A stretch of 64,000 bases of DNA from Litorimonas sp963972195 (GTDB lineage: Bacteria > Pseudomonadota > Alphaproteobacteria > Caulobacterales > Maricaulaceae): the NCBI GenBank assembly GCA_963972195.1, contig CAXATH010000002.1, positions 372,001 to 436,000 on the forward strand, read 5' to 3'. This document shows positions 45,644 to 54,305 of the stretch, piece after piece. The position numbers and the translations under genes were made by a program. Position 1 is the stretch's first letter. Each line of letters begins with the position of its first letter. The notes under the pieces were generated by a model. That model worked only from the letters and a program-made list of their open reading frames with translations, was not told where the DNA came from and searched no databases.

Positions 45644-47397
45644 GGCTGTCTGCCAGACATCTCGTCTGCCATATTACCAGCCATAGGGTCAGGCCATGAA
45701 ATGACTTGAGCCGTTGCGTCTGAATAAGGATTAGCGGCCAGTCCGCCATCTTGTAGCCAAAGACGCCCTGTTTCATCATCGCTGTAAAATATGAGGCCTT
45801 TGCTCTTATAGTGAGCGGGCGCGCCCAGCGTCAGCCAAGGGTCAAGCGCAGTCATCAACTCTGAAAGCTGGTCGGCTAAGGGCTCACCTGTTTTATTATC
45901 TTTCGCTCCGCTTATCGCCGTTTCAGCCTGCTCTAAAATCGGCGATAATTTCGAGCCTGCAAATCGGCCCTTCAGATTTTCAATCAATGTGAGCGTCGGG
46001 TCGAGGAAATATGGGTCAATAGTATAGCCATCGATTAAGGCCTCATGGAAATAAAGCGCGCTATCCACCATATGATCTATTTGGCTTAGTGTTGCCCCGT
46101 CTATCGGTAGTTCAGACAACGGGGTTGTTGCGTCAAAATTGGATATGGGCGCTGAGAGTTTTGTGAAGCCTTCACGTAAGTTGGTTTCGGAATCGAGCAT
46201 GAATTGACCGCTGGCCACAATGCGCTCACCCTCCTTAAGACCTGATAAAACCTCTGTGCGGCCACGAACACTTGAACCAATGGTAATATCGCGTGGCTCG
46301 AAACGGCCTTCACCCAGAGCGACAATAACATGCGCGCCGCGCGAATCCCGCAAAATGGCTTGGCTTGGGATTGATATTTGGGATGGGGGCGTTTCCGTTG
46401 TGTTCGCTTCAAACACAATATCCGCATATGCGCCGGGGCGCAAAGAGCCGGAGCTGTTATCAACGCTGATCCGCACGCGGGCGGTTCGCGTTTTGGGGTC
46501 AATGGTCGGGTAGATGTAGTCAATCTTGCCCGATTTTGCAGCATCCGGCGCGCTCTCAAATTTCAAATTGGCCGTTTTGCCAATTTCCATTTTTGGCAGG
46601 TCGGACTCCGGAACCGAGGCAATAACCCAGACTTTGTCATAAGCCTGTAACTGCATTATTGGGTCACCGGGCTTGAGATAGTCGCCGTCGCGGACCATGA
46701 GCTGTGTCACGACGCCGGAGCTTTCCGCATAAACAGGCACGCGCTCAATGAGCTCGCGGGTTTCGGTCAATCGCTCAACGAGGCTTTCTTGCATGCCTTT
46801 CGATATGAGCCTTTGGCGGACGGAGGCGATGCGGCGCGCATTGCCAATTTGAAGAGAGGCCAGATAATCCTTTTGGGCGGCAATGAGCTCAGGCGTGTAA
46901 ATGCTATACAGACGTTGCCCGCGGCGCACGCTGTCGCCTTCTGCCCGCACAGTCAGGCCATCAATCCAGCCTTCAAGACGGGAGGCTGCCATAGATTCCA
47001 ATCGTGTATTAGGCTCGACCGTGCCGTAAGCTCGCAAAGCTTGATTAAAGTCCGAAACAGAGACGACGGCTGTTCTGATGCCCATTGTTTGGAGCATCTC
47101 AGACGAAACGGAGATGCCCGAACTCCCTTTGGCGTCTGTCGAAACAGGCACAAGATCCATGCCGCAAATCGGACAGCTCCCATTAGGGTCGGTCGAAATA
47201 TAATGCGGGTGCATTGGACAAGTATAAGAGCTGACCTCTTCTGCGGGCATATCCATTTTTGATGACTGCGATTGTCCGGCTTGCATGGCCGCGTGATCAT
47301 GTCCGGCTTCTAAGGTTGAGGATGTCTTGGACGCTGGTTCGCAAGCCACAAGAATGAGCGCGCTGCTAAGGACGAGAGCAAATTTAAAATAAGTCAT
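45640..47397 (-). CDS. cusB: CusB-type adaptor lipoprotein with N-terminal heavy-metal-binding domain and C-terminal extension
   Basis: Periplasmic adaptor joining CusA to the outer-membrane channel. The 585 residues are longer than E. coli CusB (about 407). A lipobox (LVAC, Cys19) leads to a His/Met-rich linker and a heavy-metal-binding domain with Cys60-Pro-Met-His and Cys75-Pro-Ile-Cys78-Gly-Met (about 58-85). The adaptor core (about 120-400) follows. A roughly 150-residue helical C-terminal part (about 430-585) resembles DUF3347-like extensions. The start overlaps the cusC stop. Confidence 0.9.
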   Translation of the reverse strand: MTYFKFALVLSSALILVACEPASKTSSTLEAGHDHAAMQAGQSQSSKMDMPAEEVSSYTCPMHPHYISTDPNGSCPICGMDLVPVSTDAKGSSGISVSSEMLQTMGIRTAVVSVSDFNQALRAYGTVEPNTRLESMAASRLEGWIDGLTVRAEGDSVRRGQRLYSIYTPELIAAQKDYLASLQIGNARRIASVRQRLISKGMQESLVERLTETRELIERVPVYAESSGVVTQLMVRDGDYLKPGDPIMQLQAYDKVWVIASVPESDLPKMEIGKTANLKFESAPDAAKSGKIDYIYPTIDPKTRTARVRISVDNSSGSLRPGAYADIVFEANTTETPPSQISIPSQAILRDSRGAHVIVALGEGRFEPRDITIGSSVRGRTEVLSGLKEGERIVASGQFMLDSETNLREGFTKLSAPISNFDATTPLSELPIDGATLSQIDHMVDSALYFHEALIDGYTIDPYFLDPTLTLIENLKGRFAGSKLSPILEQAETAISGAKDNKTGEPLADQLSELMTALDPWLTLGAPAHYKSKGLIFYSDDETGRLWLQDGGLAANPYSDATAQVISWPDPMAGNMADEMSGRQP

Positions 47398-48737
47398 GAT
47401 GGCACCAAAAGGCTATTCATTTTTGCAATCATTTGATCGCGTAGGGTTTGTTCTTTGACTATTTCAGCACGCAACATCAGAATAGCGATTTCGCCGTCGA
47501 TGATTGGCGAATAATCGCCATTCCCAGATTCGTATGTGATCAGTTGCGCCTCTGTCTGCGTTTCAATCGCGCTGATTTTCTGTTCAATAATTCGGATGTT
47601 CTGAACGGCTGTTTCCCGGCGGGCTTCATAGCGGGACCACTCGGATTGGACTTGTCTCGCAATGGCAGTGCGCCGAGCTATACTGGCATTCCTATCTATC
47701 TTAGCGGCGCGTAAATTGGGTTCTTGGCGTTTGCCCGCCCAAAGTGGAATTGAAAAACTGACGCCGCCCGAGACCCAATCTTCTCCGTCAAAATTTGAAC
47801 GCGGGCCTTGGCCTGACTCGCGCTGTTGGTAGGTTAGATTGACCCCCCAATCTGGCTTGAAATCAGCTTCTGCGCGCTGCACATCCGCATCGGATATATT
47901 AACATTCGCATCGGCGACTCGGACGGCATAAAACCCCAATGCATTCCCAGTCGATGGCGTCTTGGAAAGCGCTGGTAGATCCGTTTCAGGAACGAAGCCC
48001 AAGAGGTTGATCAGCTCTGCGTCTATCTGCGCGTCGCGTCCTTTTAATTCAGCAAGGGTTCTGGAGACTTCTGTGCGTTCCACATCAACTTTCGCAAGGC
48101 GGAACACCAAAGGGCGGCCCGCATTGATTTCAATATCTATAATGTCCGCTAGCTCGTCATATTTGGACTGACGGGCGAGCGCTAAATCCCGCAGGGTATC
48201 AAGACTCTGTTTCTCAATCAGGTAAACCAAGAGTTGTCCACGAAGCCTTGCATATTGTTGTTCAGCCTCCAGCTCTTGTTGGGCGGCGCTTCTCAAGGAC
48301 TTGAGCGAGTTAGCTTTGCGTTCAGACCGGCTCGGCAAAGCCTGCCGAATGCCAACCGCTTTATTGGACGGCAGATATTCAGAGAAAGACGGATCAAAGA
48401 GCGGCACATTATTCAGCTGGAGTGACACGACAGGATCAGGCAGTCCGAGCGCGCCTTCTGCACGTTGACGATTGGCTTGCGCGCCGAGGCTAAGCGCGTC
48501 CAATGAAGGATGGGCGCGTAATTGAGCTTCTAATTCAGAAAAGGCCATAGCCCGTATCGGAGCTTCCTGCTGTTGCGAGGCAGCAGTCGGCCCCGCGCCC
48601 AGCAAATCAGGGGCATAAAGCGTATCCTGAGCAAAGGCGGCCGGGTGCACACTCATAACGCTTATGCCGCTAAGTAAAAGCGAGAACGTAACGGCGCGAA
48701 ACCGGGTCTTATAAAATGATATGCGGCGGATAAACAT
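47394..48737 (-). CDS. cusC: Outer-membrane channel protein of the Cus pump (TolC/CusC family)
   Basis: Outer-membrane channel of 447 residues with a signal peptide ending near residue 36 (AAFAQ). The OEP repeats are recognisable by the helical content, RAEADFKPDWGVNLTYQQRES and GVSFSIPLWAGKRQEPNLRAAKID. ATG 48737 is preceded by GGAG at 48745-48748. That Shine-Dalgarno can be masked by a complementary segment at the stop codon of the upstream small ORF. It is the first structural pump gene of the leftward operon. Confidence 0.9.
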   Translation of the reverse strand: MFIRRISFYKTRFRAVTFSLLLSGISVMSVHPAAFAQDTLYAPDLLGAGPTAASQQQEAPIRAMAFSELEAQLRAHPSLDALSLGAQANRQRAEGALGLPDPVVSLQLNNVPLFDPSFSEYLPSNKAVGIRQALPSRSERKANSLKSLRSAAQQELEAEQQYARLRGQLLVYLIEKQSLDTLRDLALARQSKYDELADIIDIEINAGRPLVFRLAKVDVERTEVSRTLAELKGRDAQIDAELINLLGFVPETDLPALSKTPSTGNALGFYAVRVADANVNISDADVQRAEADFKPDWGVNLTYQQRESGQGPRSNFDGEDWVSGGVSFSIPLWAGKRQEPNLRAAKIDRNASIARRTAIARQVQSEWSRYEARRETAVQNIRIIEQKISAIETQTEAQLITYESGNGDYSPIIDGEIAILMLRAEIVKEQTLRDQMIAKMNSLLVPS

Positions 48738-48742
48738 CCGAA

Positions 48743-48808
48743 AATCTCCAATTAACCAGGCGAATAGGCTCAGAGGAAAACTCTGAACAGTCAGTCTGTT
48801 TGGAGATT
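48743..48808 (-). promoter_or_regulatory. Shine-Dalgarno-sequestering stem at the leader ORF/cusC junction
   Basis: In the minus-strand mRNA, AAUCUCCAA (48808-48800), starting at the last two bases of the leader ORF stop codon, is exactly complementary to UUGGAGAUU (48751-48743), which contains the cusC ribosome site. The roughly 48-base loop holds an inner hairpin, arms TCAGAG and CTCTGA (48770-48775, 48781-48786). The layout predicts that ribosomes ending the leader open the cusC site. Confidence 0.6.
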
Positions 48809-49226
48809 AGATAAGTTGGGCGTCGAAGCGTGAGTAAGGGCTATCAAGTCGTCCGTTAGGCTGCCCTGGAGGCGGTCCTGTTGTGCGCAAAAGACGGACT
48901 TCCGGGCGCGGAAACGTTGCCGGCGTGTTGATAAGCATTACGAATGTCAGGTCTGCTTTTGCATTGGTAACGGGGTCGCTGTCAGCCATAAAAGCCGAAG
49001 ACACGGCGCAGTCATCACAAGATGAGCAATATTTTTCAGGCGTTTGTGTGTCGCTATTGCCTGATTCGACCTCTGCGGGTGTGTGGCAAGGCGGGGCCGA
49101 AGCATCCGCCATTTGCACTAATTCCGCAGACACGTCGACATGGCCTGTAACGCAACATGCTAATACAGGCGAAGCCATCATAATAATGGCCGCAAATAGG
49201 CAGACGACTGTCGAAATGACTTTCAT
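48807..49226 (-). CDS. Secreted Cys-rich leader protein of the cus operon (CruR/DUF2946-like idea)
   Basis: First gene of the leftward copper operon, 139 residues. It has a signal peptide (MKVISTVVCLFAAIIMMASPVLA), then Cys-Cys at the mature N-terminus (CCVTGH), CHTPAE, and a CxxCxxC cluster (CSSCDDC, about residues 67-73). A Pro-rich stretch (TTGPPPGQPN) lies near the C-terminus. I do not recognise a defined enzyme family. Its stop codon overlaps a segment that can mask the cusC ribosome site. A copper-binding periplasmic role or a regulatory leader-peptide role are both possible. A related protein heads the rightward unit at 51062. Confidence 0.7.
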   Translation of the reverse strand: MKVISTVVCLFAAIIMMASPVLACCVTGHVDVSAELVQMADASAPPCHTPAEVESGNSDTQTPEKYCSSCDDCAVSSAFMADSDPVTNAKADLTFVMLINTPATFPRPEVRLLRTTGPPPGQPNGRLDSPYSRFDAQLI

Positions 49227-49261
49227 TCTTGCATACTAACCCAAAAAGATTAAGGAAGTAA

Positions 49262-49278
49262 ATACCCCGTCAGGGCAT
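49262..49278. promoter_or_regulatory. CsoR-type operator candidate between the cus operon and csoR
   Basis: ATACCC-CGTCA-GGGCAT is a 17-bp pseudo-palindrome with one arm mismatch, placed in the divergent promoter 36-52 bp from the leftward start and 52-68 bp from the csoR start, where it could control both directions. Confidence 0.55.
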
Positions 49279-49329
49279 AGCTTTACCAAAGAGCGTCACA
49301 TTTTTGTGTTTACGTATTTGAGAGAAAAA

Positions 49330-49602
49330 ATGACCGTGCATTCACCTAAGATAGTCAATCGCTTAAAAAGGATTGAAGGGCAAGTACGCGGAATTATAAA
49401 AATGCTGGAAGATGAACGATATTGCATTGATGTTCTGACCCAGATGCAGGCTGTGAAATCCGCGATGGCGCGTGCTGAGAGCGAAATTCTCAAAGACCAT
49501 GCGGCCGGATGCGTAAACGCGGCCATAAAGTCTGGCGATGAGGCAACACAGCGCGAGAAAGTCGCTGAATTGGTCGATCTTTTTGATAAGTTGAAACGCT
49601 GA
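49330..49602 (+). CDS. csoR: CsoR-family copper-sensing transcriptional repressor
   Basis: All-helical metal-responsive repressor of 90 residues. The start ATG 49330 gives the canonical N-terminus (RLKRIEGQVRGIIKMLEDERYC); the eight residues upstream in the open frame are not typical. The Cu(I) ligands of CsoR are in place as Cys32, His57 and Cys61 (His-x3-Cys). Apo-CsoR binds GC-rich pseudo-palindromes and releases them on Cu(I) binding. Matching sites recur through the island. It forms an operon with copC and copD. Confidence 0.92.
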   Translation: MTVHSPKIVNRLKRIEGQVRGIIKMLEDERYCIDVLTQMQAVKSAMARAESEILKDHAAGCVNAAIKSGDEATQREKVAELVDLFDKLKR

Positions 49603-49613
49603 AGGAAAATGAA

Positions 49614-49973
49614 ATGATGAGAATTTTTTTGAAAATGTCCTTCAGGGCTCTTCTTACAGCGTCCTTGATCGCGCCGATAGCGAACGCACATACAAAGGTT
49701 CAGTCCGCCTCAATAAAAGATGGCGGCATTTACCAAACCATGCCGGAGGTTTTCGATTTGGTTTTCGCCCAAAAGGTTGGACTGGCTACATTTTCTATAA
49801 AAGATAGCGAGGGAAGAAACATCGATGTAGACTTCATGCCGCCTAAATCCAGGGAAACTAAATTTACCGTTCCCATGCCCAAACTCGCTAGCGGTCAATA
49901 CAAAATGACTTGGAGAGCTGTGTCTAAAGATGGCCATGTCGTCAAAGGCAGCTTGAGTTTCACAGTTCAATAA
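49614..49973 (+). CDS. copC: CopC-domain periplasmic copper-binding protein
   Basis: Secreted Cu(II)-binding protein of 119 residues. The signal peptide ends at ANA, leaving His26 as the mature N-terminal residue, as in the CopC amine/His site. The DxH pair Asp106/His108 (SKDGHVVKG) provides the other ligands. It lies 11 bp after csoR and 8 bp before copD. CopC is thought to present copper to CopD. Confidence 0.9.
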   Translation: MMRIFLKMSFRALLTASLIAPIANAHTKVQSASIKDGGIYQTMPEVFDLVFAQKVGLATFSIKDSEGRNIDVDFMPPKSRETKFTVPMPKLASGQYKMTWRAVSKDGHVVKGSLSFTVQ

Positions 49974-49981
49974 GCGCATTT

Positions 49982-50827
49982 ATGCTGACCACTTTTGCCC
50001 TGATTGCGAAACTGTTGCTCTATATCGGAGCTCTAGTCTCAGTCGGTATTTTTTCGCATTTTTGTCTCGGAATTCAGCAAAAGCTCAAAGGGCTTCGTAT
50101 CTTCATCGCGGTCCTTGTCGTAGGGGCAATTTCAAAGCTTATCATAGCCAATGCGCAATTAGCGGGTTCACTGTCCGAAGCCTTCAACTCGAAAACCTTC
50201 GTCTGGGTCTGGCAGTCCAGTGGAATGCAGTTTTTAGCGGTTATGGGCGGCGCGAGTTTAGCTGTTCTCGCCAGCTTTATAAAATTGAGCGCTTTGAGAA
50301 AAATAGTCGCGGCTCTTTCAATTATCGCATTGAGCGCAGGTTTCGCTCTATCCGGGCATACGCAAGCGGCCGAGAACATGCCGTTCCTTCCGCTATGGGT
50401 CATTCCGCATATTCTCATCGCCGGATATTGGCTTTACGCACCATTCAGTCTCTGGCCTGCTGAAACATTGTCCGACAGAGACCTGATCCTAAGAACGGAG
50501 CGGTTCAGTCGTTTCGCAATATGGGCCGTCCCAATTTTATTTGTCACTGGGCTTTATTTATTGTGGCGACTTAATGGAAACTTATTGGAGGTCGGGTCAA
50601 CGCTTTATGGTCGCCTGTTGATGGGCAAGTTCTTTGCAGCTTTGCTGTTATTGGGTGTGGGGGCTTATAACAAACATCATATTGGAAACCTTCTACGTCA
50701 ATCACCTGCAGAAGGGCGCGCGGCGCTCCGCAGAACTCTGAGTCTTGAAGCGGCATTATTTGCGGTAATCTTTGTCTGTGTTCTCGTTGCGACTACAATT
50801 ACAGGTCCAGTTGGTCATCATCATTAA
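49982..50827 (+). CDS. copD: CopD-family membrane protein
   Basis: Integral membrane copper-transfer protein of 281 residues with about eight hydrophobic segments and the conserved CopD C-terminal region (VLVATTITGPVGHHH). Membrane-embedded His/Met residues such as FSHFCLG (near residue 25), GHTQAAENMP and GKFFAALLLLGVGAYNKHH occur. With CopC it probably moves copper into or across the inner membrane, supplying or sensing copper. It is the last gene of the csoR unit. Confidence 0.88.
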   Translation: MLTTFALIAKLLLYIGALVSVGIFSHFCLGIQQKLKGLRIFIAVLVVGAISKLIIANAQLAGSLSEAFNSKTFVWVWQSSGMQFLAVMGGASLAVLASFIKLSALRKIVAALSIIALSAGFALSGHTQAAENMPFLPLWVIPHILIAGYWLYAPFSLWPAETLSDRDLILRTERFSRFAIWAVPILFVTGLYLLWRLNGNLLEVGSTLYGRLLMGKFFAALLLLGVGAYNKHHIGNLLRQSPAEGRAALRRTLSLEAALFAVIFVCVLVATTITGPVGHHH

Positions 50828-51006
50828 GCGATATCTCATGTTGCCTATGTTAAAAAGATTTCCCACCGTGTAGTGCTCGCTCTTCGATTATGTGGCCACG
50901 AGACTTACGCATTTCATCAAGTGTCACTCAAATGCTCTGTATCTTAGCCTCAGAACGTTTTAGCCTGTTGATCGTTTTGATTGCGATAAACCCGTAAGCC
51001 CCATTA

Positions 51007-51035
51007 TTGACATATACAGTAAGGGGGTATATACA
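51007..51035 (+). promoter_or_regulatory. Sigma-70-like promoter with CsoR-type site in the spacer
   Basis: TTGACA (51007-51012), a 17-bp spacer and TATACA (51030-51035) form a strong consensus promoter 27 bp upstream of the 51062 gene. The spacer contains ATACAG-TAAGG-GGGTAT at 51014-51030, the same 17-bp pattern as the other operators with two mismatches in the left arm. Confidence 0.65.
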
Positions 51036-51061
51036 GCCCTTGAGTAAGGACACGTCAAGTT

Positions 51062-51514
51062 ATGCCAATTGGACATATCAGAGCAGGATTGGTTGCCGCA
51101 TTTGCTGTTATTTTCGGCATTGTGCAGCTTCTATGTGCCTGTATAGATATATCAAACGTAGCTGAAATTTTACCTCAATCATCCGCCTCTCATCAAATGA
51201 GCATAAACGGTCATGATCATCACGCGATGATAAACATGTCCGAACAACACACAACGTCCCATGACCACGGCGAGCACAACCATGAGACCGATTGTTCGCA
51301 TTGCGATGATACGGTCGTGTTGGCAGGAACAGCTGACGTCACACCGAGTGTTTTCACAAAGCCTACCGTTTTAAAGACTGCATATATTGACAAAGCGCCC
51401 GTGAAGCGGGCCGATATGGCCGCCACGAATTTGGCCGGCCTTCGATGGTTGGACCCACCAAGGCGTTTACCGTCCTCCAACCCCGTCACGCTGCACACCC
51501 GCTCCCTAATTTAG
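51062..51514 (+). CDS. Secreted Cys/His-rich small protein at the head of a copper operon
   Basis: 150 residues with an N-terminal hydrophobic segment (about 6-27, ending near LLCAC), a His/Met-rich middle (GHDHHAMINMSEQHTTSHDHGEHNHETDCSHCDD, about 48-84) and a CxxC pair in DCSHCDD. A Pro-rich tail (LDPPRRLPSSNP) lies near the C-terminus. The CxxC-DD block and Pro tail resemble the 48807-49226 leader. It is preceded by a consensus promoter and followed by a 230-bp gap. Function unknown; periplasmic copper binding or a leader role are the options. Confidence 0.7.
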   Translation: MPIGHIRAGLVAAFAVIFGIVQLLCACIDISNVAEILPQSSASHQMSINGHDHHAMINMSEQHTTSHDHGEHNHETDCSHCDDTVVLAGTADVTPSVFTKPTVLKTAYIDKAPVKRADMAATNLAGLRWLDPPRRLPSSNPVTLHTRSLI

Positions 51515-51744
51515 CGCGCCCGTTTGCGAGCATGTGAGGCTTTAAGCTTTACGTGATTGCGGCTGCGCGCGTACAACCTTTTGCCCCATTGGTGATCCGC
51601 GTTCAGCCTTGGCAATGCCAAGGGCATTTGGCGTGTGTTTTATTACCCTCCCACAATCGTATCCTTGGCATTGCCGCTTTTATTCAAGCGGGAATGACTC
51701 TCGCTTGCAATCCCCACAATGCAAACCCGATAAAGGCTTTTGAT
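51515..51744. other. Gap between the small Cys/His protein and the CusF-like gene
   Basis: The 230-bp gap contains the palindrome CCTTGGC-AAT-GCCAAGG (51607-51623) and a partial copy of its arm sequence at 51663-51676. The open frame extends through it from the CusF-like gene but has no signal-like start, so it is treated as untranslated leader. Confidence 0.4.
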
Positions 51745-52338
51745 ATGATTTTTACAACACGCTTTCTCGCAACCACATTAACTGCTGCACTTTTAGCGGC
51801 CCCAGCATTGGCGCAAACCAGTGACCATTCCGGCCATGATATGAAGCAGATGGACCACTCCAAAATGAACTCTGCCGATATGAAGCACGGAGATATGAAG
51901 CATGGCGACATGGACCACGAGTCTATGGATCAAGGGTCTATGGATCACGACGCTATGATGAAAGCGCGATCCGAGCATATGATTGAGGCGACGGGCGTCG
52001 TTGAAAAAATCTACAAAAAGGATGGCCTTGTTAGCCTGTCTCATGACGCCATCCCCGCCATTAGCTGGCCTCCTATGACCATGAAGTTCCCAGTGGGCGA
52101 TAAGATTGATTTGGACAGCCTAAAAAAAGGCCAGACCGTCCAGTTTACATTGCACCGTGCGCAAGACGGTAGCTTACCGCTTGTCGAGCTTTGCCCGACC
52201 GAAAGTCCAGCGGTTATAGTCGGCCTTTGCGCGTCCGGCATGAACCATGGCCCCGACGGCACAATGATCGACCACAAAGATATGCAGCATGGTGACATGA
52301 AGCATGACGGTGGCAGCCATGACGGAATGAAGCACTAA
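51745..52338 (+). CDS. CusF-domain copper-binding periplasmic protein
   Basis: Secreted protein of 197 residues. ATG 51745 is chosen because a clean signal peptide begins there (MIFTTRFLATTLTAALLAAPALAQ). A repetitive Met/His/Asp linker (DHSKMN, MKHGDM, MDHES, about 27-72) leads to the CusF OB-fold. Its copper site residues His100, Trp108, Met111 and Met113 are in SHDAIPAISWPPMTM. A second Met/His-rich tail ends the protein. It lies 47 bp upstream of copA and probably loads the oxidase or the pump. Confidence 0.88.
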   Translation: MIFTTRFLATTLTAALLAAPALAQTSDHSGHDMKQMDHSKMNSADMKHGDMKHGDMDHESMDQGSMDHDAMMKARSEHMIEATGVVEKIYKKDGLVSLSHDAIPAISWPPMTMKFPVGDKIDLDSLKKGQTVQFTLHRAQDGSLPLVELCPTESPAVIVGLCASGMNHGPDGTMIDHKDMQHGDMKHDGGSHDGMKH

Positions 52339-52385
52339 GCTACATCCCAACTTCTACCTCTCCCCCAATACAGAAAGATAATATA

Positions 52386-54305
52386 ATGTTTGATCGCCGT
52401 AAATTTTTAACGACGTCCCTTGGAGCCGGAGCGGCCCTTGGTGCGTCGGGCCTCGTTCCCGCCTGGGCTTTGCCCGCCTCAAAAGGCAATATGGGTATTC
52501 CTGCTTTGACAGGCACGAATTTTGATTTGGAAGTGTCTGAATTTCAGACGCGCATAAACGGGCGAAAAACTGTCGCCCTTGGCATTAACGGAAGTGTGCC
52601 AGCACCACTCATTCGCTTCCGCGAAGGAGATGATATCACCCTTAATGTGAAGAACACCTTAGATGTCGATACGTCCATTCATTGGCATGGACTTTTAGTG
52701 CCATTTCAATTTGATGGCGTTCCCGGGGTAAGTTTCCCCGGCATAAAACCGCAGGAGACGTTTCAATATAAGTTCTCTGTCCCGCAAAACGGCACATATT
52801 GGTATCACTCCCATAGCGGACTGCAGGAACAAATCGGCCATTATGGACCGTTGATTATCGACCCGAAAGGCATCGATCCCGTTAAATATGACCGCGAATA
52901 TGTGTTGGTTTTAGGGGATTGGACATTCACTGATCCCGACCGGATTTTTGCCAAACTAAAAAAGAACGCGGAGAGCCTCAACTTTAATCAGGCGACAATT
53001 AGTGATCCAAAAGGACTTGGCGGAATGTGGGGGGCAATGCGCATGTCCCCGAATGATTTGGCTGATGTAACCGGTGAAACTTACACTTACGTTATCAACG
53101 GCCATAGCACAGCTGATAATTTTGATATGGTGTTCAAACCCGGCGAGCGTGTGCGTCTTCGCATCATCAACGCTGGCGCTATGACGCTTTTCAACATCCG
53201 TATTCCGGGGCTGCCTATGACAGTGGTTCAGGCAGATGGGTTAAACGTGAAACCAATCGAGACAGACGAATTTCAGATAGGCGTGGCCGAAACATACGAC
53301 GTCATTGTAGAGCCTAGCGAATTAAAGCCTTATGCTTTTGTCGCCGAAGCGATTGACCGTTCAGGCCAAGCTGTAGCGACATTAGCTCCGAGGCCCGGAA
53401 TGCGTGCGCAAGCTCCCAAGCTTCGCGCTGTGCCGGTTTTGACCATGAAAGACATGGGTATGGATCATTCCGCCATGGGTGGCATGAGCGGTATGGATGA
53501 TGGGTCCATGAAAGGAATGAAAAGCGCGCCTGCCGATAAGATGGACCATTCTGCAATGGGCCACGATATGGGCGCAAAAACAATGGGTGGCTCCGATATG
53601 GCCGGTATGGATCATGCCGCTATGGGGCACGCTAAAATGGCCCATGGTCCCAATCCGAACGGTCCGCCTATTCAGCTCGCGAAAATAGAAGCCGATATTG
53701 AAGTTGGTCCCGGCATTGTGAATGTCGCGGCTATGCCGACGAGCCGGCTTGATGAGCCCGGTATCGGTTTGACTGACGTACCGCACCGCGTTCTGACTTA
53801 CAGCCAGCTTCGCAGTCTGGAACCAAACCCTGACACCCGCAAACCTGGGCGCGAAGTTGTCGTGCATCTGACGTCCAATATGGAGCGTTACATGTGGTCT
53901 TTTGACGGCGTGAAATTTTCTGAGGTCAAAGAATCGATCAAGTTTATGGAAGGGGAGCGGCTACGTCTTACCCTCGTCAATAATACAATGATGCCCCATC
54001 CCATTCATTTGCACGGCATGTTTTTTGATGTGGTGAACGGAGGCGGCAATCACATGCCGCGTAAGCATACCATTACCGTAAAGCCTGCAGAGAAGCTTTC
54101 CGTCGATGTGACGGCGGAGCACGTCGGGGACTGGGCGTTTCATTGCCACCTTATCTATCACATGCACGCCGGTATGATGCAGGTTGTGACGGTTCTCCCT
54201 AATTCCAATAAATCAGCTGCAGCTGTCATGAAGGCCTCGCCTGTATCAGCTTCAACTATGGATCATTCTAATATGGACCACAGTAAGGTGGGGGGGATGA
54301 AGTAA
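52386..54305 (+). CDS. copA: Multicopper oxidase, CopA-type copper resistance protein
   Basis: Tat-exported periplasmic multicopper oxidase of 639 residues that oxidises Cu(I) and sequesters copper. The Tat signal is DRRKFLTTSLGAG (3-15). T1/T2/T3 ligands are visible: His99-Trp-His101, His141-Ser-His143, the C-terminal His538/His541/His543 (HPIHLHG), and His586-Cys587-His588 with HMHAGM. A Met-rich domain (about 355-425) with many MDHSAM/MGGM-like units lies between. copB follows with a one-base overlap. Not to be confused with the P-type ATPase also called CopA. Confidence 0.95.
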   Translation: MFDRRKFLTTSLGAGAALGASGLVPAWALPASKGNMGIPALTGTNFDLEVSEFQTRINGRKTVALGINGSVPAPLIRFREGDDITLNVKNTLDVDTSIHWHGLLVPFQFDGVPGVSFPGIKPQETFQYKFSVPQNGTYWYHSHSGLQEQIGHYGPLIIDPKGIDPVKYDREYVLVLGDWTFTDPDRIFAKLKKNAESLNFNQATISDPKGLGGMWGAMRMSPNDLADVTGETYTYVINGHSTADNFDMVFKPGERVRLRIINAGAMTLFNIRIPGLPMTVVQADGLNVKPIETDEFQIGVAETYDVIVEPSELKPYAFVAEAIDRSGQAVATLAPRPGMRAQAPKLRAVPVLTMKDMGMDHSAMGGMSGMDDGSMKGMKSAPADKMDHSAMGHDMGAKTMGGSDMAGMDHAAMGHAKMAHGPNPNGPPIQLAKIEADIEVGPGIVNVAAMPTSRLDEPGIGLTDVPHRVLTYSQLRSLEPNPDTRKPGREVVVHLTSNMERYMWSFDGVKFSEVKESIKFMEGERLRLTLVNNTMMPHPIHLHGMFFDVVNGGGNHMPRKHTITVKPAEKLSVDVTAEHVGDWAFHCHLIYHMHAGMMQVVTVLPNSNKSAAAVMKASPVSASTMDHSNMDHSKVGGMK

